A stretch of DNA of 38,518 nt from an uncultured bacterium. GTDB lineage: Bacteria > Bacteroidota > Ignavibacteria > Kapaibacteriales > UBA4661. The notes below the pieces were generated by a model. The model did no database searches. It worked only from the letters and a program-made list of their open reading frames with translations, and had not been told where the DNA came from. Location of the stretch: contig CALCNX010000061.1 in NCBI GenBank assembly GCA_937899715.1, forward strand, positions 1 through 38,518. The letters are read 5' to 3'. The position numbers were made by a program, and so were the translations under genes. Below, piece after piece: positions 23,726 to 32,406 of the stretch. Within the stretch, counting starts at the first letter, position 1, and each line of letters opens with the position of its first letter.

Positions 23726-24901
23726 ATGATTACGGTTTTGATTTACATGGCGCTGGCTGTCTTGACAGTCTTTTTAGCAATTACCGTTTACAATTTCATC
23801 ACCGCTCCGATGCTGCGAGACGTGCCACCGCCGGCAAATGAGCAACAATACGCATCGAATCCTTTTGTCTCCGTCCTTGTTCCAGCACGGAATGAAGCGG
23901 CGAATATCGGGAACTGTCTGGCAGGACTGCTGGCACAGAGCTACAAAAACATGGAAATTATCGTACTTGATGATCATTCAGAGGACAAGACTTCAGAAAT
24001 CGTGCAAGAATTTGCAAAACACTACCCCCAAATACGCCTTGTACAAGGCAGACCGCTTCCGCCCGAATGGACGGGCAAAAACTGGGCTTGCCAACAACTC
24101 AGCGCCACAGCACGAGGAATTATCTACATCTTCACCGATGCCGATAACACACACGCCCCCAATGCCGTCGAGAATACTGTCCGCTGGATGCAGCGCTACG
24201 ACCTCAGTATGCTATCTGCCTTTCCACAGCAACAAACCGAATCGCTCCCTGAGCAGCTTGCCGTACCTATTGTAGATATGTTTGTTTATGCAGGTCTTCC
24301 GCTCTGGCTGACATACACGTCGGCGTACCCTTCGCTTGCCGCCGCAAACGGACAATGGATTGCCTTCACTCGGCAAGCATATATCGAACTTGGCGGGCAT
24401 TTATCCGTTCGTAAGCACGTGGTGGAAGATGTAGAACTGAGCCGTGCCACGAAACAACGTGGTTTGCGAATGATTACTACTGCCGGAACAGATGCTGTTT
24501 TCTGCCGAATGTATAAAAATTTCGATGAAGTCTGGAACGGCTTTACAAAAAATCTCTTTGGCTTGGTTGGCTACAGCTCTATCGGTTTTTTTGCGCTCCT
24601 CGCTATGCTCCTAGTGGCATGTGTATTGCCGTACATAACGGTATGGTTTTCGGAACTACGTTGGATTTCTTTGGGTGCAATCGCCCTCAATGTGCTGCTC
24701 CGCCTTGCTATTACTATCAAGTACAAACATCCACTTGCCACAAGTATCCTCCTTCATCCCGTCGGTGTGCTTTTTGTCGTTGCCATCGGAGTAAACTCCT
24801 TTATACGTGTCAAGCAAGGAAAAATCCAATGGAAAAGCCGTGCTATTGACACAACAACCCTAATGAAGGGAATTTCGCTGGAAGAAGAGCCCAAGCTATA
24901 A
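23726..24901 (+). CDS. Membrane-anchored family 2 glycosyltransferase (CrtQ-like), 391 aa
   Basis: An N-terminal membrane helix (about residues 3-25) precedes a GT-A domain with VSVLVPARNEAANIGNCLAGLLAQSYKNMEIIVLDDHSEDKT (49-90), the metal site FTDADN, ANGQWIAFTRQAY and the catalytic region VVEDVELSRATKQRGLR. Two or more membrane helices close the protein (about 290-365). This pattern matches the group that includes diaponeurosporenoate glucosyltransferase CrtQ and hopene/glycolipid transferases, so a lipid or carotenoid acceptor is plausible. No carotenoid gene is nearby, so the acceptor is uncertain. Confidence 0.85.
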   Translation: MITVLIYMALAVLTVFLAITVYNFITAPMLRDVPPPANEQQYASNPFVSVLVPARNEAANIGNCLAGLLAQSYKNMEIIVLDDHSEDKTSEIVQEFAKHYPQIRLVQGRPLPPEWTGKNWACQQLSATARGIIYIFTDADNTHAPNAVENTVRWMQRYDLSMLSAFPQQQTESLPEQLAVPIVDMFVYAGLPLWLTYTSAYPSLAAANGQWIAFTRQAYIELGGHLSVRKHVVEDVELSRATKQRGLRMITTAGTDAVFCRMYKNFDEVWNGFTKNLFGLVGYSSIGFFALLAMLLVACVLPYITVWFSELRWISLGAIALNVLLRLAITIKYKHPLATSILLHPVGVLFVVAIGVNSFIRVKQGKIQWKSRAIDTTTLMKGISLEEEPKL

Positions 24902-24933
24902 TAAACCATCCACTCCACCGCTTCAACGGTGGA

Positions 24934-25731
24934 TTACGGCTTTGAAAAGTTTTTCAATTCAACGTCTATCGTCCCGATAAGCACTTTTGTTGCCACCTTC
25001 ACCGGCATTTTTCGGGCATCGTCGGTGAACCATACCACTATGCGTCCATCGCTTTTGAAGAGACCGCCCTCTACGACAAGCGGCTCAATTGCTATACAGC
25101 GAAATGTTCCTGCTTCTACTTTTACAGTCTCACGCCCCAAGATGCGCACATTGAGAGCATAACTTTGGCGGTCGGTGAAGTTTTTAAGTGCAATCACATC
25201 ACCCTTTTTCAAACCGGATAAATCCTGAGTACGCACGTAAAAAAGCGCCGAAACCACATCGTGCGTGAAAGGTTCGATAGGAAATTCGCCCTCCGACGTT
25301 GTTGCAATCCGTTTTGTATGGTCAAATTCAGCCCAGAAATCGCGTTGGTATGCGCCCTCGCGGTTGTGCTGTTCAAAAAAGACGGGGTAAATGCCGCTCG
25401 TGTCAATGAGTGTTCGATAGGTATCATGGACACGATATATCCACTCTAAACTTTTTAGCGAGCGAACTTCAAAGTTCACGTCATAGCAAGCAGCACCATT
25501 TCGTGAGGTTATCTGAGGACGAATGCGAAAGCTGCCTTCACCGGCAGTAATGAAGCCATACCGAACTGTATAAGATAATTCCTCACCGCACCGAAAGGCA
25601 GCATTGGGAAGTCGTCGGAGTGGCTGGTGTAAATCAGGTGGTGGAGTAGCAGCCATCGTTGCTATAGCAAAGAAGACGCAAACACCTAGCAAGCACCAAC
25701 GGAAAAAGGTTGTTGTATAGTTCATACACAT
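24934..25731 (-). CDS. DUF3108 periplasmic protein, 265 aa
   Basis: Signal peptide to ATMAA (about residue 28), then the DUF3108 core: FRCGEELSYTVRYGFITAGEGSFRI, the central YRTLIDTSGIYPVFFEQHNREGAYQRD and the C-terminal GRIVVWFTDDARKMPVKVATKVLIGTIDVELKNF. DUF3108 proteins are periplasmic or outer-membrane-associated beta-rich proteins of unknown function found widely in Bacteroidota and Proteobacteria. Two ATGs compete (25731 and 25725); either gives a normal signal peptide. It converges on the CrtQ-like gene with 32 bp between stops. Confidence 0.85.
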   Translation of the reverse strand: MCMNYTTTFFRWCLLGVCVFFAIATMAATPPPDLHQPLRRLPNAAFRCGEELSYTVRYGFITAGEGSFRIRPQITSRNGAACYDVNFEVRSLKSLEWIYRVHDTYRTLIDTSGIYPVFFEQHNREGAYQRDFWAEFDHTKRIATTSEGEFPIEPFTHDVVSALFYVRTQDLSGLKKGDVIALKNFTDRQSYALNVRILGRETVKVEAGTFRCIAIEPLVVEGGLFKSDGRIVVWFTDDARKMPVKVATKVLIGTIDVELKNFSKP

Positions 25732-26106
25732 TCGACGCAGTCAGGCAGGTAGGAGGTTTAGTCAAGAAGTTATTTAGCATTTTTGAGATTTGATTATCAT
25801 GCAAACAAAATATTGATAGCATGAAACACTCTGCCCCTATTAGATGACATGTATCTTAGGAATATCCTTCACCTGTGGTAAAATCGGAGTTCCTGTACTT
25901 TTCTCTAAAAACTTCGCAAAACTTACAAAGAATATCGTTGCATCTCGCTACAAGTTTTTTATTTTTGCCCCTGAGGGCGACGACATTTTCAAATTTTCAA
26001 CCTCAATCGTTCGCGGGTGTACGCTCCCGTGCATTCGGCATGACTTCTAGATGTGCCTTTAATAATCAATCTTGTTTCATTCTGTGTTTTTGAAGGATTT
26101 TGCACT
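25732..26106 (+). other. Divergent intergenic region (375 bp)
   Basis: No credible gene: small frames here lack ribosome sites and have poor composition. It contains the candidate promoter for the ATP-grasp gene (25937-25967) and AAGGA about 9 bases before that gene. A weak CGGG/CCCG hairpin is present near 26010-26030. Confidence 0.5.
25937..25967 (+). promoter_or_regulatory. Bacteroidota-type promoter of the ATP-grasp gene
   Basis: GTTG (25937-25940), 19-bp spacer, TATTTTTG (25960-25967), a full match to TAnnTTTG. The leader would be about 130 nt. Confidence 0.5.
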
Positions 26107-27147
26107 ATGGCTATGAAAGTGATAGGACTGCTCTTTGGTATGGAGCAATCATTCCCCCCCGCACTTGTTGAGCGTATCAACAGCACCGCACCGGCAAACA
26201 TCCGTGCTGAATTTATAAAAATCGGCGGTATCCAGATGGCAGACCTGATGAAGTACGATGTCATTCTGGATCGTATTTCGCAAGATATTCCGTTCTATCG
26301 CTCCATGCTCAAGAATGCCATGCTGACCGGGACGCGCGTGGTTAATAATCCATTCTGGTGGAGTGCAGACGATAAATTCTTTAACTATGCTCTTGCCTCG
26401 AAAATCGGCGTTCCGATTCCGAATACCGTGCTATTGCCCTCAAAGGATCATCCTGCGACCACAACGAGTGAATCCATGCGCAATCTTATGTTCCCGCTTA
26501 ACTGGGAAGAAATTTTTGAGTATGTCGGCTTTCCAGCGTTCCTGAAGCCGCACGACGGTGGCGGTTGGAAACACGTGTACAAAGTCCATAACGCACAGGA
26601 ATTCTTCGAGGCATATCACAAAACCGCCGATATTTGCATGACACTCCAAGCTGGTGTTGAATTTGACGAATACTATCGTTGCTATGCTATCGGCAAAAAA
26701 TATATTCATATCATGCCTTACGAGCCACGTAACCCGCACCATCTCCGCTATGTGGCAGGTTTCTCGCTTACGCCGGAACGCAAAAAGCAACTGGAAGCAC
26801 ACTGCCTTACCATCGTGAATGCTCTCGGCTACGACTTCGATACAATCGAATTTGCTGTGAAAGACGGTATTCCTTATGCTATTGATTTCTTGAACCCCGC
26901 ACCGGACGCAGAAGCATCATCCGTGCAACCCGAAAACTTTGAATGGGTGCTGGAACACGCCGCAAAATACTTGATTGAACTCGCCGAAGAAGGTCGTAAA
27001 ATTCCGACCGACTACACGTGGAGCGAATTTCTTTCCGGCAAAAGCAATGGTAAAGCCCCAGCAAAAGCTGTAGCGGCACCCAAAGCCGAAAAAACACCTG
27101 CAAAAAAAGCAGCGCCCAAAGTCGAAAAATCACCTGCAAAAAAATAA
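26107..27147 (+). CDS. ATP-grasp protein with Lys/Ala/Pro-rich tail, 346 aa
   Basis: An ATP-grasp carboxylate-amine ligase-like protein. The N-terminal part is Rossmann-like (KVIGLLFGMEQSFPPALVERIN). Then ALASKIGVPIPNTVLLPS, a central FPAFLKPHDGGGWKHVYKV (the Lys and Gly loop that bind ATP, about residues 150-170) and IEFAVKDGIPYAIDFLNPAPD, the E/D-x-N metal site. No known substrate family is recognised. The last 30 or so residues are a low-complexity basic tail of PAKK, AAPK and EKTPAKK repeats, like a histone H1 or nucleoid-protein tail. The ATG at 26107 has AAGGA upstream. A hairpin follows the stop at 27171. Confidence 0.85.
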   Translation: MAMKVIGLLFGMEQSFPPALVERINSTAPANIRAEFIKIGGIQMADLMKYDVILDRISQDIPFYRSMLKNAMLTGTRVVNNPFWWSADDKFFNYALASKIGVPIPNTVLLPSKDHPATTTSESMRNLMFPLNWEEIFEYVGFPAFLKPHDGGGWKHVYKVHNAQEFFEAYHKTADICMTLQAGVEFDEYYRCYAIGKKYIHIMPYEPRNPHHLRYVAGFSLTPERKKQLEAHCLTIVNALGYDFDTIEFAVKDGIPYAIDFLNPAPDAEASSVQPENFEWVLEHAAKYLIELAEEGRKIPTDYTWSEFLSGKSNGKAPAKAVAAPKAEKTPAKKAAPKVEKSPAKK

Positions 27148-27170
27148 CTCACCCCAAAAGCCTGATTATA

Positions 27171-27203
27171 TGCGGGACGGAGATTGTGTGTCTTCGTCCC
27201 GCA
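27171..27203 (+). terminator. 13-bp hairpin between the ATP-grasp and lipase genes
   Basis: TGCGGGACG-GAGA, 7-base loop, TCTT-CGTCCCGCA. There is no T-run directly after it (ATTGCATTTC), so termination is uncertain. It ends 25 bp before the next ATG. Confidence 0.45.
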
Positions 27204-27228
27204 TTGCATTTCTTCCATTTACTTTACT

Positions 27229-28629
27229 ATGAATTACTTTTTTTTACGTCGCACGGCGCTTGTTTACGCTCTCAGTTTAGTTCTTGGCGCTCTTGTCGTT
27301 GTCGGCTGCTCATCCAGCACTGCCTATCTTAAAAATCTTCCCGAAGCACCGCCTGTGGAACGTATGACCACAACGCATATACCCTATCCGATTCTGCTCT
27401 TGCACGGCTTGGGACAAAAAGCAACCGTTTGGGATGCCTACGCAGTGAAGTATTACGAACAAGAAATTGGCTTGATTCACGGTGGCGTTTTGAAAAAAAC
27501 GAATGGTAAAGCAAACTTGGATGCTGTTTCCCAGATTTCTCGGCAAACGGGGTTTGCAGATTTTTTCACCGTTGCTTTTAGTAATCCCGTAGATTCGATC
27601 GGCGCGTGGGAACGTGAGCTGGAAGAATTTCTACCACTTGTTTTTGAGCGCACGAAAGCGGAGAAAGTTATTCTCATCGGTTACAGCATGGGTGGTGTAA
27701 CGGCACGATATTACCTCACAAAGCACCTGACCGACCACCGCACCGAGCGCCTTATCACTGTCGGCTCACCCCACCAAGGTTCGCCCTACGCCCGTGCTTG
27801 GAAATGGAAAATGGCACTTATTGAGCAATCCAAAGATGCTAATTTTGTTACCAAACCACTCTTAGACAAAGGCTTGGAGATTTTGGCATCGGTCGAAAAT
27901 GACGTTCCGCTTCAATCGCCTGCAATACGAGATTTAATGCGCCCTGAAGACGGCGGCGAGTTTATGAACCGCGTCGGATATGCGGCACATCCACTTGATG
28001 TGCAGTATGTAAGTGTGGTTGGGAAAGTAGAGTTGCTCAAAGAAACACAAAATCTCTCGAAAACCGCCGCAATGGACGTAATGCGGCGTGTGCTGGGCGC
28101 TATTGGTTTTGGCGTGGATGCACTTTTTGAGCCGGGCGACGGAGTCGTCAGCGCAAAAAGCCAGACCATCAGCGAGCTACCGTGGTTTCAAGCAGACAAG
28201 AAACGCCAGAAAATTTCCCGCACTGTCACGCTCACATCCGTCCATGAAGAGCATTTGAAGCAAAGCACTGAAATTCAGCGCATTTCGCTGGAAGACAAAA
28301 CAGAATTCAAAGGAGCCGAATTTTATCGTAATACGGATGCAAGCGCAGGGCGCATGGTGATTGAATTTCTGGATTATTTGCCGCCTGCAAAGTGCAGCGT
28401 GGAACTCGTCGTTACGCCCGAAAGTGGCACCAAACAACGCTTCTCCGTTCCACAACGCGATATAGCACTTGTGAAAAAGAAAAATGGTAACGTCGTGGCA
28501 CAAGCAATTATCACACTTGCGCAAGTGCAAGGCGTAGATTGGACACGTCCGGCGGAGATAGAAATTATTCTCAAAAACTCCTTCGGCAACGAAACCCGCA
28601 CCACCAAAGCGTGGCAGCCGAGAATGTAA
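27229..28629 (+). CDS. Lipoprotein alpha/beta-hydrolase (lipase/PGAP1-like), 466 aa
   Basis: A secreted esterase or lipase. Lipobox VVGC gives a lipid-anchored Cys27. The hydrolase fold starts with YPILLLHGLGQKATVWD (oxyanion HGLG, about 60-63) and has the nucleophile elbow IGYSMGGVTARYY with Ser154, as in PGAP1-like and EstA/lipase class 2 enzymes, then VGSPHQGSPYAR. The Asp is probably in FEPGDGVVS and the His in LTSVHEEHL. A C-terminal 120-residue beta-rich domain is unassigned. ATG 27229 gives a standard lipoprotein signal; the frame runs on to 27184 but that would place the hairpin in coding sequence. Substrate unknown. Confidence 0.85.
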   Translation: MNYFFLRRTALVYALSLVLGALVVVGCSSSTAYLKNLPEAPPVERMTTTHIPYPILLLHGLGQKATVWDAYAVKYYEQEIGLIHGGVLKKTNGKANLDAVSQISRQTGFADFFTVAFSNPVDSIGAWERELEEFLPLVFERTKAEKVILIGYSMGGVTARYYLTKHLTDHRTERLITVGSPHQGSPYARAWKWKMALIEQSKDANFVTKPLLDKGLEILASVENDVPLQSPAIRDLMRPEDGGEFMNRVGYAAHPLDVQYVSVVGKVELLKETQNLSKTAAMDVMRRVLGAIGFGVDALFEPGDGVVSAKSQTISELPWFQADKKRQKISRTVTLTSVHEEHLKQSTEIQRISLEDKTEFKGAEFYRNTDASAGRMVIEFLDYLPPAKCSVELVVTPESGTKQRFSVPQRDIALVKKKNGNVVAQAIITLAQVQGVDWTRPAEIEIILKNSFGNETRTTKAWQPRM

Positions 28630-28682
28630 CATTCGTATTGAATTTTCGCAGCTGTTTCTACTTCTCGCTTTACCCTGCATCT

Positions 28683-29867
28683 ATGACCATTGCTCTTTTG
28701 CACAACTACTACCAGCATCGCGGCGGCGAAGATACTGTTTTCGAGGCGGAGGCACGTTTGCTGGAGGAACGCGGGCACCGTGTCATTCGCTACGCTGTCC
28801 ACAATGATAGCGTTAGTGCATATTCGCAATTACAACTTGCACGGGCAACTGTATGGAATCCTGATTCGTACAAAGCACTCGTAGCGCTCTTTAGGGCTGA
28901 AAAGCCTGATGTGGTGCATTGCCACAACACGTTGCCAATTATTTCTCCCTCCGCATATCAAGCAGCTAACGATGTAGGCATTCCTGTCGTGCAGACCTTA
29001 CACAATTACCGCCTGCTCTGCCCGAACGCGCTCTTTTTCCGCGACGGTCATGTCTGCGAAGATTGCTTGGGAAAGACGTTTGCTTTGCCTGCATTACGGC
29101 ATAAATGCTATCGTGGGAGTATGCTCGCAAGCGCTGTCGTGGCGGGCATGACAGCATGGCATCGCCTCGCAGGTACATGGGAGAACCGCGTCAGCCGATA
29201 TATCGCGCTCACGGAATTTGCACGAGCAAAATTTATTGAAGGCGGGCTGCCGAAGGGGAAAATTGTCGTGAAGCCAAACTTCGTGGAGACAGATACTGGT
29301 TTTGCAAGCACTCAGGAAACAAGGAATTATGCGCTCTACGTGGGGCGGCTTTCGGAAGAAAAAGGCTTAATGACCGCACTGGAAGCGTGGCGACTGCTTG
29401 GTTCATCGCCAGCAGAGCAAGAGTTTCACATCATTGGCGACGGTCCGTTGGAAGAAGAAGCACGGGCTTTTGTTGAGCGGCACAATCTTGATTCGGTGAG
29501 ATTTTTAGGCAGACAATCTTCGCTCGAAGCGCTTCACGCCATGAAGTGCGCACGAATGCTCATTTTTCCGTCGCTTCTTTATGAGACCTTTGGAAAATCC
29601 ATGATTGAGGCGTTTTCGGGCGGGACACCCGTGATTGCGTCGCGCTTGGGTGCGCTTGCGGAAGTCGTGGTGGATGGTCGCACGGGCTTTCACTTTGCAG
29701 TAGGTAACGCGGAAAATCTCGCCTCGCGCATTGAACGCATGAACGCTCTTTCTTCTGCGGAATATGAGTTAATGCGCCGTGCAGCCCGCACCGAATACGA
29801 AACGCATTATACGGCTGAAGCAAATATGCAGCTTTTGGAGCGCATCTACGCTGAATGTGTTCAGTAG
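28683..29867 (+). CDS. Family 4 glycosyltransferase, 394 aa
   Basis: GT-B fold retaining transferase. N-terminal domain: LLHNYYQHRGGEDTVFEAEARLLEERGH with the Gly-rich acceptor loop, and HCHNTLPIISPS. C-terminal domain: ALYVGRLSEEKGLMTALEAW, HIIGDGPLEEEAR, RFLGRQSSLEALHAMKCARMLIFPSLLYETFGKSMIEAFSGGTPVIASRLGALAEVV with the E-x7-E motif. A four-Cys group (CPNALFFRDGHVCEDC, then HKC) at about 113-140 is shared by many transferases of this subgroup. ATG 28683 was chosen over the frame start at 28539, which lies inside the lipase gene. Likely a capsule or O-antigen type sugar transferase. Confidence 0.9.
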   Translation: MTIALLHNYYQHRGGEDTVFEAEARLLEERGHRVIRYAVHNDSVSAYSQLQLARATVWNPDSYKALVALFRAEKPDVVHCHNTLPIISPSAYQAANDVGIPVVQTLHNYRLLCPNALFFRDGHVCEDCLGKTFALPALRHKCYRGSMLASAVVAGMTAWHRLAGTWENRVSRYIALTEFARAKFIEGGLPKGKIVVKPNFVETDTGFASTQETRNYALYVGRLSEEKGLMTALEAWRLLGSSPAEQEFHIIGDGPLEEEARAFVERHNLDSVRFLGRQSSLEALHAMKCARMLIFPSLLYETFGKSMIEAFSGGTPVIASRLGALAEVVVDGRTGFHFAVGNAENLASRIERMNALSSAEYELMRRAARTEYETHYTAEANMQLLERIYAECVQ

Positions 29868-29873
29868 CAGCTT

Positions 29874-30602
29874 TTAGGAAAGACCATCTCTGAGGCGCTC
29901 CATTGTTGCTCGCAGTACTTCTGTGTTCATCACGTGTGCTCCCTCAAAGCTAATAAAATCAAGCGCCAAGCCTGATTCTGCAATATGCGACTTTTGCTTA
30001 TCCAGAACCTCCGGCGTGATAAATTCGTCTTCTGTGCCAACGACAAACGTCGTTTTCATGCGCTCGAAAAGGTCTTTATGCGCTGCCAAATCTATTTCTG
30101 CGGGAAAGCCACCTGCCCAGCAAATAAGCCTATCAGGGGCAAAACCTCCGCGCACAATCCAGCGCGTAAGCGTCGTAACGCCTTGCGAGAAGCCAAGCGT
30201 CCAGATGCGTACATCGTCCCGCTTCCCGCCACTCTGCTCCAATTCCTCAAGGATACGTGCTTCGAGGCTTTTCAAATACCCCAGATAATCCTCCATTTCG
30301 CTTGGACGGTCTTCCTTCGTTATCCACGAAGCCCCGACGCGCGTCCATTCCTTGACGTAGAAGCGAGACAAACCCTCAGGCGCAACAATGTAACGTGTGC
30401 CGTCGTCCAGACCGCGAAAGTGACGAATGAAGTATTCAGCAAGCTGCCCGTAACCATGCACAACAAACCAAATCTCACGTGTCTCAGCCGAAAGAGCACC
30501 GAGAGTAAAATAACGAGCTGTTCTTTGAACCTGAAGATGATGAGACTGTGCAGGAGCTTTCTCGGTGGTTTGGTCGTGCATGGTGGCAAAAAATGGAAGC
30601 AT
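29874..30602 (-). CDS. Serine hydrolase, phospholipase/carboxylesterase type, 242 aa
   Basis: Cytoplasmic alpha/beta-hydrolase of the YpfH/carboxylesterase group. It has WFVVHGYGQLAEYF (oxyanion region, about 45-58), the nucleophile elbow LGFSQGV with Ser139, an acid Asp in VVGTEDEFITPE and a His in FEGAHVMN. There is no signal peptide. ATG 30602 and ATG 30581 are both possible; the second looks more natural (MHDQTTEK). Substrate unknown. It converges on the GT4 gene with 6 bp between stops. Confidence 0.85.
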   Translation of the reverse strand: MLPFFATMHDQTTEKAPAQSHHLQVQRTARYFTLGALSAETREIWFVVHGYGQLAEYFIRHFRGLDDGTRYIVAPEGLSRFYVKEWTRVGASWITKEDRPSEMEDYLGYLKSLEARILEELEQSGGKRDDVRIWTLGFSQGVTTLTRWIVRGGFAPDRLICWAGGFPAEIDLAAHKDLFERMKTTFVVGTEDEFITPEVLDKQKSHIAESGLALDFISFEGAHVMNTEVLRATMERLRDGLS

Positions 30603-30641
30603 TGAACGAAAATTATCAAGGGAGAATTATCAGTGGGAGCT

Positions 30642-31103
30642 TTACCACGGCAGCAGTGGTCGTCCGTAGCTCAAGAAGGGCCAAGGAATAGACGCAAGAA
30701 TAAGGACAACAGCAATGGTGAAGAAGATAGCTGCTGCTTTGTGTTTTGCCTCATCGGTTGCGCCTTTGCGGGCACGGGCATTGCCGATGTGCGCAAGTGC
30801 TAGTGCGACGAACATTGCAAAGATATGCTCCACTGCCCAAAAGCGCATTGTGCGGTCTTTCATAGCGGCACCAAAATTACCAAAGGCAGCCGTTGTGATG
30901 GGACTGATAAAGAGGTAGAGTGCCAAGCCGATGACAAATTGCGTTGTCATGCTATGGGCAAAAATGACATTCCATCGGCGGTCGCTGTCTGACCACGCTT
31001 TTTTGCCAAACCAGCCGGAATATGCGCGGAAAAGTGCTACGCCTGCACTTACAAGCACAAGCCAACGCAAAAGAGAGTGGATGAGAAGAGTAGTTTCGTG
31101 CAT
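30642..31103 (-). CDS. Four-helix membrane protein of the Bacteroidota 'cytochrome B' type, 153 aa
   Basis: Integral membrane protein with four helices (about residues 8-28, 44-66, 84-104 and 121-141). The N-terminus LIHSLLRWLVLVSAGVALFRAYSGWFGKK and C-terminus AAAIFFTIAVVLILASIPWPF match a small family common in Bacteroidota that is often labelled cytochrome B. His residues in the helices (LIHS, FAHSM, VEHIF, LAHIG) could bind haem, but I cannot show that they do. SD-like GAAAGGACAC lies just before the ATG. Function uncertain. Confidence 0.75.
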   Translation of the reverse strand: MHETTLLIHSLLRWLVLVSAGVALFRAYSGWFGKKAWSDSDRRWNVIFAHSMTTQFVIGLALYLFISPITTAAFGNFGAAMKDRTMRFWAVEHIFAMFVALALAHIGNARARKGATDEAKHKAAAIFFTIAVVLILASIPWPFLSYGRPLLPW

Positions 31104-31230
31104 ACTGTGTCCTTTCGGTGAATAGGGGAAAGTGTATTGTTGCGCTTATTTGTACGGCAAATATACACAATCCCATCTATTCAATCACGAACACAATAGC
31201 AAGCAACGTGTAAATTTTCTGGCGTAAATT

Positions 31231-32406
31231 TTACGGCTTCTCCCAGCGCTCCAATTCTTTCGCCCAGCGTGCAGCTTTGGTAGAGCCTTCATCGGTAAGA
31301 ATTTTCACGGCTTCTCTGAGCGAGGCGAGCGCTTTTTCGGTGCTACCTTGTTCGCGGTAGAGTAAGGCAATTTCAGCACGAATTTCGCCTTCCAATTCAC
31401 GGAGTTTCAATGCCTGTGCATTTTTCAATGCCTTGTCGAAATACTCATTGCTTTCCACATATTTCCCCGCAGTACGCTCCAACATACCGAGTTTTTTTAA
31501 GTCAAAGGCTGCGCCTGCTTTATCGCCATTTTGTTCTTTCGAGCGTAATTGCACGGCAAGTTGTTCTATTTTGCTGCGTAGCTCTTGCGCGGCACTGCTT
31601 TCAATATTCGCATTGGCTTTTGCTTTGGTGTCTTGCTCGCTTGAAAGCGATGAAGCTGTTTCTGCGCCGGACGCTGTGGACTGCTGTTGCAAATTCACGC
31701 CCTGCCCTTTTGCGAGAGCATCTGCCGCACTTGCACTTGTCGGCGCTGCCGTGTTTGGTGCTTTCGCAGCCACCGTCGAAGCAGTAGGCTTATTCTGTGC
31801 TGTTTCTCGCTGCATCTGCGCCAATGGTGCGCTTAGGCGGTCAGTCGTAGGAGCCGGAGCAATAGCCGTCGTTGGCGTATATTTCCACGCACCATAGCCA
31901 ATCGCAGAACACACTCCGGCGACGAGCAGTGTTTTTCCGATAAGCGTTCCCGTGAGGAAGGACGTAATAGTTCCAGCACTTATTCCCGCGCTTGTTCCGG
32001 CAATGCCTGACGTAATCGTTGTGCCGACTGATGTGCTGGCGGCAGCGCTTGCACTGGTTCCAACACCAGCACTGGCGGCAGTAGTGCTGGCAGCCGCTCC
32101 AGCAGTTGCGACTGCAGTGCCAAGCGTTACGGCTTGGGCAAATTGTTGTTGCATTTCACTCAGGAAAGCCGTGTCAACGCGGTCTGCCCAGCGTGTTTCC
32201 AAATGTGCGTCGCCAATCAGGTCGTCGAAGGACATGATAGCGCGAACTTCTTCAGCGAAGGCAGGGTTTTCGCGCAAGAGCGCTTCAAATCGCGCATGGT
32301 CGCTTGCCGAGAGTGTCCCGTCGGCGTACTGCACCAGAAGGTCTTCCATTTGCTCATCCATGCTGAAACCTGTGGTGGTGAGGTTGTGTGCAGAGAAGTT
32401 GTTCAT
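31231..32406 (-). CDS. Membrane anti-sigma factor with extracytoplasmic tetratricopeptide repeats, 391 aa
   Basis: Partner of the sigma factor encoded just upstream. Residues 18-64 form the cytoplasmic anti-sigma part (MDEQMEDLLVQYADGTLSASDHARFEALLRENPAFAEEV), without the His-Cys-Cys zinc motif. A long Ala/Ser/Thr/Gly-rich stretch (92-150) leads to one membrane helix (about 156-174). The periplasmic part has a low-complexity linker and, at about 285-385, two or three TPR-like helix pairs (DLKKLGMLERTAGKYVESNEYFDKAL, then EIALLYREQGSTEKALASLREAVKIL). The gene starts inside the sigma gene's stop (ATGA overlap), so the two are made together. TPR sensing of a partner protein is inference. Confidence 0.8.
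   Translation of the reverse strand: MNNFSAHNLTTTGFSMDEQMEDLLVQYADGTLSASDHARFEALLRENPAFAEEVRAIMSFDDLIGDAHLETRWADRVDTAFLSEMQQQFAQAVTLGTAVATAGAAASTTAASAGVGTSASAAASTSVGTTITSGIAGTSAGISAGTITSFLTGTLIGKTLLVAGVCSAIGYGAWKYTPTTAIAPAPTTDRLSAPLAQMQRETAQNKPTASTVAAKAPNTAAPTSASAADALAKGQGVNLQQQSTASGAETASSLSSEQDTKAKANANIESSAAQELRSKIEQLAVQLRSKEQNGDKAGAAFDLKKLGMLERTAGKYVESNEYFDKALKNAQALKLRELEGEIRAEIALLYREQGSTEKALASLREAVKILTDEGSTKAARWAKELERWEKP

Noticed and set aside
25844..26093. Small frames upstream of the ATP-grasp gene
   Set aside because: They overlap the candidate promoter and leader, lack ribosome sites, and read like translated intergenic DNA.
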